In this document: piece by piece, positions 17,900-27,330 of the stretch
Position numbering within the stretch: position 1 is the first letter of the stretch
How the letters are laid out: each line of letters starts with the position of its first letter
Assembly (NCBI GenBank): GCA_012800735.1
Contig: JAAZIU010000013.1
Span: forward strand, 248,001-312,000
DNA length: 64,000 nt
DNA from: Clostridiales bacterium
GTDB lineage: Bacteria; Bacillota; Clostridia; Oscillospirales; CAG-272
Direction of reading: 5' to 3'
The notes under the pieces: model-generated
The model's input: only the letters and a program-made list of their open reading frames with translations
The model's database searches: none
Told to the model about the DNA's origin: nothing
Translations under genes and position numbers: made by a program

Positions 17900-19858
17900 T
17901 TATCTGACGCGCTGCCCCAGCGGGGTTTCCGAGTCAAGGAAGACGACTTTTACTTCGTCTTCGCCGGACGCAAGAATCATGCCGTTGCTTTCGACGCCGC
18001 AGATAACCGCCGGCTCAAGGTTCGCGACCATGACGATTTTTTTGCCTATAAGATCTTCCGGCTTATACCACGGAGCTATTCCGGAAACGACCGTCCGCTG
18101 CTCATAGCCCAGATCAAGGGTCAATTTAAGCAGTTTTTTTGCCTTTTTGACCGGCTCGCACGCGGCTACCTGCGCCGTACGCAGTTCTGTCTTCATAAAA
18201 TCGTCGTAGCTTATTTTTGCAAGTCCCGCCTGCGCCAGCCGCTCGGCTTCGGCGGCTTCTTTCGTTTTCATCTCGGCTTGCCGCTTCGCTTCAAGCTCAG
18301 CCATCAGCTTCTCGCCGTCGATGCGCATGAACAGAGTCTCCGATTCGCCGTTGATGACTCCGGGGGCAAGACCGCCGAAGCTGTCCAGCGTCGAATAATC
18401 CTGATTTTCAGAGGAAATACCGAGCTGAGCGAAAATCTTCTCCGCCGTCTGCGGCATCGCGGGAGTGATAAGGATAGCGGCAAATCGGATGACTTCAAGC
18501 AGATTATACATGACGGTTCCGAGACGGACGTTGTTTGCCGGGTCTTTCGCAAGTATCCAAGGGGTGTTGAGGTCGATGTATTTGTTTGCGACGGAAAGCA
18601 TATCAATAATGGCGTCGCAGGCGTCGGCAATTCTGTAATCGTCCATAAGAGCGCGATATTTTGTCACCGTTTCGACTGCCGTCTGCTTTAAAGTTTCGTC
18701 TGTCGGGTCGGATGTATCTTCCGGCTGCTGAACAACTGCACCGAAGTATTTTTTATTCATCGCGATGGTGCGGGAGACAAGGTTGCCTAAAATATTTGCG
18801 AGGTCGGTATTGTATCTTAAGATTACGCTTTCGTATGTAATGGAGCCGTCGGTGCCGTAGGGCATTTCGGACAGCGCGTACCACCGCACGCCGTCAACGC
18901 CGAACACCTCCGCCAGCTCGTCGGCGTAAATGATATTGCCGCGGGATTTTGACATCTTATCCTGACCGAAGAGGAACCAAGGGTGGCCGAATATCTTCTT
19001 CGGCAGCGGCAGATCAAGCGCCATAAGGACTATCGGCCAGTAAATCGTATGGAATCTGACTATATCTTTGCCGATGACATGGCAGTCGCAGGGCCAGTAT
19101 TTTTTGAACAGCTCCGGCTGCTCCTCGTTATACGGATCATAGCCGAGACCGGTGATGTAGTTGGAAAGCGCGTCAATCCAGACATAGATGACGTGCTTTG
19201 TATCAAACGGAACCGGTACGCCCCAGTCGAAGGAAGAGCGGGTCACGCAGAGATCGTGGAGACCGGGGAGGAGGAAGTTGTTCAGCATCTCCTTCTCGCG
19301 GCTCTCCGGCTGAATGAAGCCGGGATTATCCCTTATATGCTGTATAAGCCGCGGCGCGTATTTGCTCATTTTAAAGAAATAAGCTTCTTCGTTTGCGCGG
19401 GTCACCTCGCGGCCGCAGTCGGGGCATTTGCCGTCAATTAATTGAGAGTCGGTGTAAAAAGATTCGTCGGGAGTGCAGTACCAGCCTTCATAGACGCTTT
19501 TGTAGATGTCGCCCTGTTCATACAGCTTTTTGAAGATGCCCTGAACCGATTTTATATGATATTCATCTGTCGTCCTTATGAAGTAGTCATAGCTTGTGTT
19601 CATCTTGTCCCAGACTTCGCGGAGCTTGCCGGTAATGTTGTCGGCATACTCTTTCGGAGTTACGCCTGCATTGGCGGCGGCGTCTTCGATCTTCTTTCCG
19701 TGCTCGTCGGTGCCGGTCATGAAGAAAACGTCATAGCCGCAGAGCCGTTTGTAACGGGCGACGGCGTCTGCCATGATGACTTCATATGTGTTCCCGAAAT
19801 GCGGCTTTGACGAAGCGTAGGGTATCGCCGTAGTTATATAAAATTTAGGTTTTTCCAT
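17900..19858 (-). CDS. metG: Methionyl-tRNA synthetase
   Basis: This is a 652-residue class I synthetase charging tRNA-Met. The HIGH-equivalent motif is SSKPHFGN, the zinc knuckle is CPDCGRE and the signature DKMSKSRGN is intact. The C-terminus carries the EMAPII-like tRNA-binding domain (from about residue 545, with FMKTELRTAQV). The start ATG has an AGGAGA ribosome-binding site. It lies 20 bases after the preceding membrane protein. No T-box or SAM riboswitch is visible. Confidence 0.99.
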   Translation of the reverse strand: MEKPKFYITTAIPYASSKPHFGNTYEVIMADAVARYKRLCGYDVFFMTGTDEHGKKIEDAAANAGVTPKEYADNITGKLREVWDKMNTSYDYFIRTTDEYHIKSVQGIFKKLYEQGDIYKSVYEGWYCTPDESFYTDSQLIDGKCPDCGREVTRANEEAYFFKMSKYAPRLIQHIRDNPGFIQPESREKEMLNNFLLPGLHDLCVTRSSFDWGVPVPFDTKHVIYVWIDALSNYITGLGYDPYNEEQPELFKKYWPCDCHVIGKDIVRFHTIYWPIVLMALDLPLPKKIFGHPWFLFGQDKMSKSRGNIIYADELAEVFGVDGVRWYALSEMPYGTDGSITYESVILRYNTDLANILGNLVSRTIAMNKKYFGAVVQQPEDTSDPTDETLKQTAVETVTKYRALMDDYRIADACDAIIDMLSVANKYIDLNTPWILAKDPANNVRLGTVMYNLLEVIRFAAILITPAMPQTAEKIFAQLGISSENQDYSTLDSFGGLAPGVINGESETLFMRIDGEKLMAELEAKRQAEMKTKEAAEAERLAQAGLAKISYDDFMKTELRTAQVAACEPVKKAKKLLKLTLDLGYEQRTVVSGIAPWYKPEDLIGKKIVMVANLEPAVICGVESNGMILASGEDEVKVVFLDSETPLGQRVR

Positions 19859-19878
19859 TACAGTCTCCTGTTTTTAAG

Positions 19879-20754
19879 TTAAAGCCCGAGATCAAAAAGG
19901 ATGTTCTTGCCGGTAAGATTGTATTCATATCCTGCTCTTGCCGTCATAAACAACGGCAGGGACCACGCCGCGGAAATGCCGCAGCTGACGAATGTAAGCA
20001 ACGCCCATCCGGTAAAACTTATAGTAAGCCGGAAAGACGCGCGGGCGTTGCCTTGCATCAGTTTGTACGACATTCGTATCGCGGCAAAAGGATCGATTTT
20101 TCTTTCGAGCAGCAGTCGCGGAACAAGGGATATACGGGACAACAGCCGGCATAGCAGAACGGCGCAGCAGATTCCGCCGCCGTTGATCAAAATGACAAAG
20201 ATTACGTCAAACGGACGCGGACTTGCCCAGCCGACATGCCTTCCTAAATAATAAGCAGTCGGAATAAGCGCCGGCGGCAGGCAGTAGATAACCGCCGAGG
20301 AAAGCGACGAAACCAACGCCCGCAGATATCTTTTCGGTCGGTATACGCTGAAAATAATCAGCGGAGAAGGGTTCTCCATCGCTTCGATGTTATGTAACCG
20401 GCGGTATTCGTGTCTCATTCGCAGCCTGTCGGCAAGAAGATACGCGCCTGCCCAGCCCGGCAGAGCCAAAAGAGCAAAGGAAAGGGCGCAGACAGCCGTT
20501 TTGACTGCGGTAAAGAGAGGTCCCGGCAGAATAGGATCAAAGCCGAGAACCGACGCGGCAACTTCAAAGGCAAGGGCGGGCAGCTTTACAGCCGCAACCG
20601 ACAAGGCGCCAACTAAAATTACCGCTGTCAGAAGCGAAAACCACGCCGAGCCTAAAACCCGTCCCGAATTGAGAACCGCCGCAGCGTAGAGACGGCTGCG
20701 CTTTGTTTCGGATATTGGTTTAAAGATATAGCTGCTTTGAGTTACTTGAGTCAT
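19879..20754 (-). CDS. Multi-pass membrane protein, DUF975-like, function unknown
   Basis: This is a 291-residue protein with about five to six hydrophobic segments. The C-terminal block FTGWALLTFVSCGISAAW and the basic SRISLVPRLLLERK region resemble the DUF975-type membrane family often encoded in Clostridia. No enzymatic motif is visible. Its start overlaps the nagA stop (ATGA), showing translational coupling with nagA, but this may reflect operon compaction rather than a shared pathway. Confidence 0.6.
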   Translation of the reverse strand: MTQVTQSSYIFKPISETKRSRLYAAAVLNSGRVLGSAWFSLLTAVILVGALSVAAVKLPALAFEVAASVLGFDPILPGPLFTAVKTAVCALSFALLALPGWAGAYLLADRLRMRHEYRRLHNIEAMENPSPLIIFSVYRPKRYLRALVSSLSSAVIYCLPPALIPTAYYLGRHVGWASPRPFDVIFVILINGGGICCAVLLCRLLSRISLVPRLLLERKIDPFAAIRMSYKLMQGNARASFRLTISFTGWALLTFVSCGISAAWSLPLFMTARAGYEYNLTGKNILFDLGL

Positions 20755-21911
20755 TTAATTTTATATCCGGCAGCGTAAACCCCTTTAATAGTCCGCCGGT
20801 CTTCGCTTAAAATAACGATATCGGCGCGCTTTCCGGCGGTAAGGGAGCCGGTGTGTCCGTATATCCCGGTCATAACGGCGGGATTTTTTGTCGCGTATGG
20901 GATCGCTTCTTCAAGGCTGATGCCACAGAATTCCATGAAGCGGAAGACGCCGTCAAGAAGGTTAAGAGTTGAGCCGGATATCGTGCCGTCCTCTTCGCGC
21001 GCAAGTCCGTCTTTAACATAAACCGGAAGTCCGGCGATCGAGTATACGCCGTCGGAACAGCCGGTAGCCATCATCGAGTCGGTGATAAGGCAGAGGTGAT
21101 CTTTATCCTTCGCAAGATAAATGAGGCGAACTATGGCGGGATTTAAGTGGAATCCGTCCGGAATTACTTCGCAGTATGCGTCGTCGCAGGTAAGCGCCGC
21201 GCCGACGGTACCCGGTTCGCGGTGATGCAGACCGCGCATGGCATTGAAGGTGTGCGTAAAGCTGTTGACGCCCCAGGAAAGCGCTTCGAGCGCCTGCTCA
21301 TAGGTGGTGTTTGAGTGGCCTATCGAGACGGAATAGCCGTGTTTTACCGCAAGGCGAACAAACTCTTCTCCGCCGGGCAGCTCGGGCGCAACGGTGATTC
21401 TCTTGGCGATATCTCCGATGGCTTCGGTAAGTCCTTCAAGTTCTTCGTTATCCGGCATGGCGAGCAGCTCGGGAGCGTGCGCTCCGCGTTTTTCAAGGCT
21501 GAGATATCTGCCTTCGATATGAACACCGTCGATGTTCGCGCCGACGCCGCGGGTCTTCTTTGCCGCAGCAGCGGCGTTTTTTGTCGCTTCAAGCATTTCG
21601 GGATAAGGCGCGGAAGCGGGGGTAGCAAAGATGGTAGTCGTTCCGGCTTCGGCGTATGACTTTGCCATCGCAAGTCCCTGTTCCTCTGTCGCATGGGTGA
21701 AGTCGGCGTTTGCGCGGCCGTGCGTATGGACATCGACCATTCCCGGAATAATATATTTTCCCGAAGCATCGATTACTTCGACGCCGCAATCACAGCAGCA
21801 GATTTCGTCAATCGCCTCGATGACGCCGTCGCTTATCCGGATATTTCCTTTGAAAAACCGGCGAGCCGGGGTATTATAGACATAACCGTTTTTAATGATA
21901 AGTTCGGACAT
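20751..21911 (-). CDS. nagA: N-acetylglucosamine-6-phosphate deacetylase
   Basis: This 386-residue amidohydrolase converts GlcNAc-6-P to glucosamine-6-P and acetate in amino-sugar use and wall recycling. The TIM-barrel signatures are DVHTHG (residues 60-65), the metal-ligand Glu in HIEGRY (133), SIGHSN, HTFNAM and the catalytic Asp in LITDSMMATG. The canonical HLEGPF is changed to HIEGRY but keeps the Glu. An odd ICCCDCG cluster at residues 37-43 lies in the N-terminal beta-domain. nagB is not in the window. It sits 23 bases after a HAD phosphatase. Confidence 0.94.
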   Translation of the reverse strand: MSELIIKNGYVYNTPARRFFKGNIRISDGVIEAIDEICCCDCGVEVIDASGKYIIPGMVDVHTHGRANADFTHATEEQGLAMAKSYAEAGTTTIFATPASAPYPEMLEATKNAAAAAKKTRGVGANIDGVHIEGRYLSLEKRGAHAPELLAMPDNEELEGLTEAIGDIAKRITVAPELPGGEEFVRLAVKHGYSVSIGHSNTTYEQALEALSWGVNSFTHTFNAMRGLHHREPGTVGAALTCDDAYCEVIPDGFHLNPAIVRLIYLAKDKDHLCLITDSMMATGCSDGVYSIAGLPVYVKDGLAREEDGTISGSTLNLLDGVFRFMEFCGISLEEAIPYATKNPAVMTGIYGHTGSLTAGKRADIVILSEDRRTIKGVYAAGYKIK

Positions 21912-21934
21912 ATGATTTCCCTCCTGAATGGTTT

Positions 21935-22696
21935 TTATTTAAGCAGGCGGCTTACGAGATCGGCAATGCAGCCGTCACGGCAGTCGCAAAGTTCGATATC
22001 GGATATTTTCTTAATAGATTCAATAGCATTTGAAGGACAGCAGGCAACGTCGGCCGCTTCCAGCATTTCAAGGTCGTTTTCATAGTCTCCGACGCAGTAA
22101 GCGATGCAGTCATGGCCTAAGTTTTCTTTTATCCATTCCTTAAGCCTCGGAATCATCGCCCCCTTGCCGGCGAGACTGTTCTGCCATTCAAACAGTCTCT
22201 CGCTCGATTTCATAAAACGGAACAACGAATTGTATTCCGATTCAAGAAAGCTCCGAATTTCAAGCAGAATTTCCGGATCGTCTATGACTACCACTTTATG
22301 CCAGGGGCGGTCGGTATCAATTTCCGTATCCGGAATTTCGCGAGTCCAGGTTATTCCGTCGTCGTTTGTGAAGCGGATATTGACGGTCGGCCAGCGGTTT
22401 TCGATCTGACGGACAATTCCGAGATTGGATTTGCCGTCAAGATAATTCGGATAAAGTTTTTCTTTGCCGTCCGGCCATGAGAGATACGCGCCGTTTGAAA
22501 ATATCCCCGGAACGTTCATCAGCTTCTCATAGCCGGGAACCATTTCGCCTAAAGTGTCGGTAAAACGTCCCGTCGCAAAGGTAAAATAGTTTCCTGCGTC
22601 GCAAAAGCGTTTGACCGCCTCGACATTTGCGTGAATCAGATTTTCGTCGTAATCGATAAAAGTGCCATCAACATCCGACACGATAAGTTTCTTCAT
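21935..22696 (-). CDS. HAD-superfamily (Cof-type) phosphatase
   Basis: This is a 253-residue HAD hydrolase with DVDGTF as motif I at the N-terminus, TFATGR as motif II, and GDYENDLEML as motif IV. A large cap region between motifs II and III marks the Cof/IIB type, which acts on sugar phosphates or FMN-like substrates. The neighbour nagA suggests a phosphosugar, but the substrate cannot be read from sequence. It lies 10 bases after rluD. Confidence 0.88.
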   Translation of the reverse strand: MKKLIVSDVDGTFIDYDENLIHANVEAVKRFCDAGNYFTFATGRFTDTLGEMVPGYEKLMNVPGIFSNGAYLSWPDGKEKLYPNYLDGKSNLGIVRQIENRWPTVNIRFTNDDGITWTREIPDTEIDTDRPWHKVVVIDDPEILLEIRSFLESEYNSLFRFMKSSERLFEWQNSLAGKGAMIPRLKEWIKENLGHDCIAYCVGDYENDLEMLEAADVACCPSNAIESIKKISDIELCDCRDGCIADLVSRLLK

Positions 22697-22706
22697 AAGT
22701 ATAATC

Positions 22707-23735
22707 TCACTGTTTTCGCAATATTTCTCTCATCTCTTCGAAATAATCAGGCAGGGGCGCTTTAAACTCCATATACTCGCCTGTCAAAGGATGGTTGAAT
22801 CCGAGTACCCGGGCGCAGAGGCATTGCCCCCGGCAAAGCTCGGAATATCTTCTTTCAAGCTGAGCCGATGCTCCTTTCATTCCGTAAAGCGGATTGCAAA
22901 GCAGATGGTGGTTTATATGGTTCATGTGGACTCTAATCTGATGGGTGCGGCCGGTTTCGAGGCGGCACTCTATATGACAATAACCCCGAAAATGCTCAAG
23001 CGCCTTCCAATGTGTTACTGCGGGGCGGGAAAAATACCTGTCGTCGGTTATCACCGCCATCTTTATCCGATCGGTGGGATGACGGCCGATAGGCGCGTCA
23101 ATAACTCCCTCTTCGTTTTTCATATCGCCGGAAATCAGAGCTTCATAAACTCTTTTAGCCGAACGATCTTTTATCTGACCGGCAAGACTCTGATGAGCCG
23201 CGTCGGTTTTCGCCGCTACAAGCAAGCCGGAGGTGTCGGCGTCTATCCTGTGAACGATACCCGGACGGATTACCCCTCCGATACCGGAAAGTCCGGAGCC
23301 TTCTCTTGAACAATGCCAGAGCAGCGCCGATACAAGGGTGCCGGAAAAATGCCCGGGACCGGGGTGAACAACCATGCCTTTCGGCTTGTTTACCACGATC
23401 AGGCTGTCGTCTTCATATATGATGTCGAGCGGGATATCTTCCGGTTCGATGTCGGCGGATTCAAGCGGAGGAAGGGTGAAGGTTATAGTCTCGCCCTCGG
23501 AAACGCGGTAATTCTTTTTAAGCGCTTTGCCGTCCCTGACGGCGCCGCCCGCTTCAATAGCTCTTTGAGCCGCGCTGCGCGTTATGCAGGCGCGCTTTGA
23601 GACGGATGCGTCAAGCCTTGCGCCGGCGTCTTCGGCTTCAAATACGATTTCAAAACTGCCGCCCGTTCCGGGGAGATATTTTGTCGTATCAGATATATCG
23701 TCGTCATCTGTAAAAATATCCGGATCTTCATACAT
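22707..23735 (-). CDS. rluD: RluD-family 23S rRNA pseudouridine synthase
   Basis: This is a 342-residue protein with an N-terminal S4 RNA-binding domain (LDASVSKR...SRSAAQRAI-like), then the synthase core with PKGMVVHP, the catalytic-Asp motif HRIDADTSG and RTHQIRVHM. I set the start at the ATG 23735, which overlaps the lspA stop by eight bases. The longer ORF-track start runs back through lspA. lspA followed by rluD is the standard Bacillota order. An acidic N-terminal extension of about 30 residues precedes the S4 domain. Confidence 0.95.
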   Translation of the reverse strand: MYEDPDIFTDDDDISDTTKYLPGTGGSFEIVFEAEDAGARLDASVSKRACITRSAAQRAIEAGGAVRDGKALKKNYRVSEGETITFTLPPLESADIEPEDIPLDIIYEDDSLIVVNKPKGMVVHPGPGHFSGTLVSALLWHCSREGSGLSGIGGVIRPGIVHRIDADTSGLLVAAKTDAAHQSLAGQIKDRSAKRVYEALISGDMKNEEGVIDAPIGRHPTDRIKMAVITDDRYFSRPAVTHWKALEHFRGYCHIECRLETGRTHQIRVHMNHINHHLLCNPLYGMKGASAQLERRYSELCRGQCLCARVLGFNHPLTGEYMEFKAPLPDYFEEMREILRKQ

Positions 23736-24315
23736 GGCTGTTTTCCGGTTCTTTTGGCTTGGGTTCGGTCTTCGCCGCCTGCCGGTTTTTTTCCTCGCGT
23801 ATCTCGGCGGCAATGAGACAAACCGCAAGTATCGCCGTCCCGACGGTAACGAAGGAATCGGCGACATTGAATATAGCGAATTTCATGAATTTTGTTTCGA
23901 TAAAATCCACCACATAACCTTGCATATAGCGGTCTATCAGGTTGCCGACGCCCCCGCCGATTATCATACCTGCGGCGGCGTTAATCCATCCCGAACGACG
24001 ATCTTTGCGCTTGATAATTAAATATATAACGATGCCGGTTATCGCTACGGTGGACACCGCGGTATGAATCCAACGGTGATCGGAAAGTATTCCGAACGCA
24101 GCGCCGGTGTTTTCTATATATCGGAAATCATAAAGACCGGGAATGACATTTATTCCGTCCGGAAGAGGCTTTATATATTTAACCACCAGCCATTTTGAAA
24201 GCTGGTCGGCAATTACGACGAAAACGGAGGTAAGCAGCCAGACAAGAAGTCCCGCAACATCTGTTTTGCCGGACTTTTCTGATTTTACATCCGTGTTTTT
24301 TTGTGGCATAATCAA
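23728..24315 (-). CDS. lspA: Lipoprotein signal peptidase (signal peptidase II)
   Basis: This is a 195-residue four-helix membrane aspartyl peptidase that cleaves prolipoproteins before the lipidated Cys. The catalytic Asp motifs are GGGVGNLIDR and FNVADSF, and NTGAAFGIL is also present. A charged N-terminal extension and a Lys/Pro/Glu-rich C-terminal tail make it slightly longer than the usual 160-170 residues. It would process the two lipobox proteins encoded at 46579-48051 and 57731-59212. Confidence 0.97.
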   Translation of the reverse strand: MIMPQKNTDVKSEKSGKTDVAGLLVWLLTSVFVVIADQLSKWLVVKYIKPLPDGINVIPGLYDFRYIENTGAAFGILSDHRWIHTAVSTVAITGIVIYLIIKRKDRRSGWINAAAGMIIGGGVGNLIDRYMQGYVVDFIETKFMKFAIFNVADSFVTVGTAILAVCLIAAEIREEKNRQAAKTEPKPKEPENSHV

Positions 24316-24384
24316 TAAATATTTATATAAGGTTCTGGCCGAACCGAATTATTCAGTCCGGCCATAAATCAACAGGCGTATAAA

Positions 24385-27207
24385 TCAGGCGTTGGCTTCG
24401 ATATCACGAACGATTGCGGCGCAGCGGGAGCAGAGATATCCTGCCGTCTCTTCGCCGTTTTCGTCTTCGGAAACGGTGTTTTCGCCGTCAAAGGTGTGCA
24501 TCCAACAGCGGTCGCACTTTTTTCCCTTCGAGAAAGATACTTCAACCTTAATCTCTTCTCCGTCAGCTCCTTTTTTAAGGAAGGCTTCGGAAACAATGAA
24601 AATCAGCGGCAAGCGGTTTTCAAACTGCTTGAGTATCTCATACTGTTCTCCGGACGCGGTTATATCTATTCTGGCTTCGAGCGACTTGCCTATCATCGAC
24701 TTGGCTCTCGCTTCTTCAAGCGACTTCATAACATTGTCGCGAAGGTAAAAGAGGCGGTTATAATTTTCTTCAATTATCTCAAAACCGAGGCTTTCATATT
24801 CGGGAATATCATTAAGAAGCACAGAGCGGCGGTCGTCTTCGGATTTATGCGGCATCATCTGCCAGATTTCCTCGGAGGTGTAGGCAAGCAGCGGTGAGAT
24901 CAGCTTAGTCAGGGTGTCAAGTATGATAAACATCGCTGTCTGGGCAGCGCGGCGTTCTTTGGAATCGCTTCGCTCTACATAGAGCCTGTCTTTGGTTATA
25001 TCGACATAAAGCTTCGAGAGATCAATCGTAACGAAGTTTGTGACATAATGATAGACATAATGGAATTCATAGCGCTCATATGCGGCGCGGCAATCTTTTA
25101 AAAGACGGGAAAGCCTTGACAGCGCCCATTTGTCGATGTCATGAAGCTCTGAGAGGGGCAGCATATCTTTGTCCGGATCGAAATCTCCCAAATTGGCGAG
25201 AAGAATACGGACGGTGTTGCGGATCTTGCGGTAGGCGTCGGACAGCTGAACGAGTATCTCCTTTGAAATACGGGCGTCCTGGGTATAATCGACGGATGCG
25301 ACCCAGAGGCGGAGGATATCCGCGCCCCAGTCCTTGATTACTTCCTCCGGAGCTATCGCGTTGCCGAGCGACTTGTGCATCGCTTTTCCTTCGCCGTCGA
25401 CCGTCCAGCCGTGAGTTATAATCTGCCTGTACGGAGCGCGGCCGCGAGTAGCTATCGAAGTCAGCATCGACGACTGGAACCAGCCGCGATATTGGTCGCC
25501 GCCCTCAAGATAGATATCGGCGGGAGAAGCAAGATCGGGGCGTTGTTCAAGCACAGCGGCATGAGAAGAACCGGAGTCGAACCAGACGTCCATTATATCC
25601 GTTTCTTTTTCGAATTCCCCGCATCCGCAGTCGGGGCATTTAAGCCCGTCCGGAATAAGCTCCGCGGCGCTGCGCTTAAACCAGGCGTTTGAGCCCTCAG
25701 CGCGGAAGATATCGCTTACTTTATCTATTGTTTCGTCGTTTATTATCGGCTTTTCACAGTTTTTGCAGTAGAATATCGGGATCGGAACACCCCAGTTGCG
25801 CTGGCGGCTGATGCACCAGTCGGAACGTTCTTCTATCATCGCGATCATCCGCTCCTTCCCCCATTCGGGATGCCATCTGATGTCGTGGCAGGCGGCGACG
25901 GCGGCTTCTTTCAGCTTTTCGACGGAGGCGAACCACTGCTCGGTGGAGCGATAGATAATGGGATTTTTACAGCGCCAGCAGTGCGGATACTGGTGGGTCA
26001 TCGTCTCGGCGAAAATAAGGTCGCCGGATTCCCTGAGGTCCTTTATTATCGCTTCGTTCGACTTATCATAACGGAGACCGGCATATTTTCCGGCTTCGGA
26101 AGTCTGATATCCCTTTTCGTCGACCGGAACCACAACTCCAATCTCGGCTCTGCCGGAGTCGTCGTATTTCTTGCAGATTTCAAAGTCGTCCGCGCCGAAG
26201 CCGGGAGCGGTATGTACGCAGCCGGTACCGGCGTCGAGGGTGACATGGTCGCCGTTTATGATTACTGAATCGCGGTCAAGGAAGGGATGATACGCCGTAA
26301 GAAGCTCAAGCTCCGAGCCTTTGAAAACAGCGACGGTCTCGTAGCTTCCGATACCGGTTATCTCGGCGAAGTCTTTTGCCAGATCTTTCGCGACGATATA
26401 TATAGTGCCGTCCTCAAGCTTCAGAAGCGAGTAATCAAGCTCAGCGTTGAGGCAGATGGCGAGGTTGCCCGGAAGTGTCCAGGGAGTAGTTGTCCAGATG
26501 ACGAAATACATCTTTTCAAGATCGCCGAATTGAGCCAAAAGTCCTTTGTCGTCATGAATCCTGAAGCGGACATAAACGGAGTTGCAAGGATCATCCGCAT
26601 ACTCGACCTCTGCCTCGGCAAGAGCGGTCTCGTCGGTCGGACACCAATATACATTTTTGAAACCGCGATAAATGATACCCTCGCGGCACATGGCGCCGAA
26701 CACCTTTATCTGAATCGCTTCAAACTCGGGGGTCATCGTTATATAAGGATTTTCCCAGTCGCCGATTACGCCGAGACGGCGGAAAGAAATCCGCTGCTTG
26801 TCGATAAAATTTGACGCGAAGTCGCGGCATTTGTCGCGAAACTCCGGAACACTTATTTTGTCGCGATCGATCTTACTGTTCTTCAGGATAGCCGATTCGA
26901 TGGGAAGACCGTGGCAGTCCCAGCCCGGAACATAGGGGGATCTGAAACCGGTCATGTTTTTGTAGCGGACGATGATGTCCTTGATTATCTTATTCATGGC
27001 GGTACCGATATGGATATCGCCGTTGGCATACGGCGGACCGTCATGAAGTATGAACGTCGGCTTGTCGGCATTCTTTTCCATCAGCGTATGATACAGATTT
27101 TCATCGTTCCACTTTTTGAGTGTTGCCGGTTCGCGCTGCGGAAGGTTCGCCCTCATCGGGAATGAAGTCTTCGGCAGATTAAGCGTCCGGGTATAGTCCT
27201 TTGCCAT
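24385..27207 (-). CDS. ileS: Isoleucyl-tRNA synthetase
   Basis: This is a 940-residue class I synthetase. It has HDGPPYANGDIHIGTA (HIGH motif), the editing domain with TTPWTLPGN, the signature region GKAMHKSLGN in place of KMSKS, and a C-terminal zinc site (CDRCWMH...CSRC). The AMHKS variant keeps the second Lys and is, to my knowledge, common in clostridial IleS. It sits between divIVA and lspA, the classical Gram-positive order. I searched the 123-base upstream gap for a T-box and found none. Confidence 0.99.
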   Translation of the reverse strand: MAKDYTRTLNLPKTSFPMRANLPQREPATLKKWNDENLYHTLMEKNADKPTFILHDGPPYANGDIHIGTAMNKIIKDIIVRYKNMTGFRSPYVPGWDCHGLPIESAILKNSKIDRDKISVPEFRDKCRDFASNFIDKQRISFRRLGVIGDWENPYITMTPEFEAIQIKVFGAMCREGIIYRGFKNVYWCPTDETALAEAEVEYADDPCNSVYVRFRIHDDKGLLAQFGDLEKMYFVIWTTTPWTLPGNLAICLNAELDYSLLKLEDGTIYIVAKDLAKDFAEITGIGSYETVAVFKGSELELLTAYHPFLDRDSVIINGDHVTLDAGTGCVHTAPGFGADDFEICKKYDDSGRAEIGVVVPVDEKGYQTSEAGKYAGLRYDKSNEAIIKDLRESGDLIFAETMTHQYPHCWRCKNPIIYRSTEQWFASVEKLKEAAVAACHDIRWHPEWGKERMIAMIEERSDWCISRQRNWGVPIPIFYCKNCEKPIINDETIDKVSDIFRAEGSNAWFKRSAAELIPDGLKCPDCGCGEFEKETDIMDVWFDSGSSHAAVLEQRPDLASPADIYLEGGDQYRGWFQSSMLTSIATRGRAPYRQIITHGWTVDGEGKAMHKSLGNAIAPEEVIKDWGADILRLWVASVDYTQDARISKEILVQLSDAYRKIRNTVRILLANLGDFDPDKDMLPLSELHDIDKWALSRLSRLLKDCRAAYERYEFHYVYHYVTNFVTIDLSKLYVDITKDRLYVERSDSKERRAAQTAMFIILDTLTKLISPLLAYTSEEIWQMMPHKSEDDRRSVLLNDIPEYESLGFEIIEENYNRLFYLRDNVMKSLEEARAKSMIGKSLEARIDITASGEQYEILKQFENRLPLIFIVSEAFLKKGADGEEIKVEVSFSKGKKCDRCWMHTFDGENTVSEDENGEETAGYLCSRCAAIVRDIEANA

Positions 27208-27235
27208 AAAAAATATCTTCCTCTCAAAAACGTTT

Positions 27236-27263
27236 TGCCCGGCTCAATTTCACGTTCCGGGCA
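27236..27263 (-). other. Hairpin between divIVA and ileS
   Basis: The minus strand reads TGCCCGG, a 14-base loop and CCGGGCA, followed by AAACGTTTTTG. It could be a weak terminator or a processing site in the ileS leader. The T-run is displaced by five bases. Confidence 0.45.
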
Positions 27264-27330
27264 GACGCATATTTATCTTTTAAATATAAGGTTAAAGCTA
27301 ATGAAGCGACCGGTATCATCGGAACCCAAA

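Noticed and set aside
27208-27330. T-box riboswitch before ileS
   Set aside because: No AGTA or TGGNACC T-box motif is present and the gap is only 123 bases. Only a simple hairpin is found.
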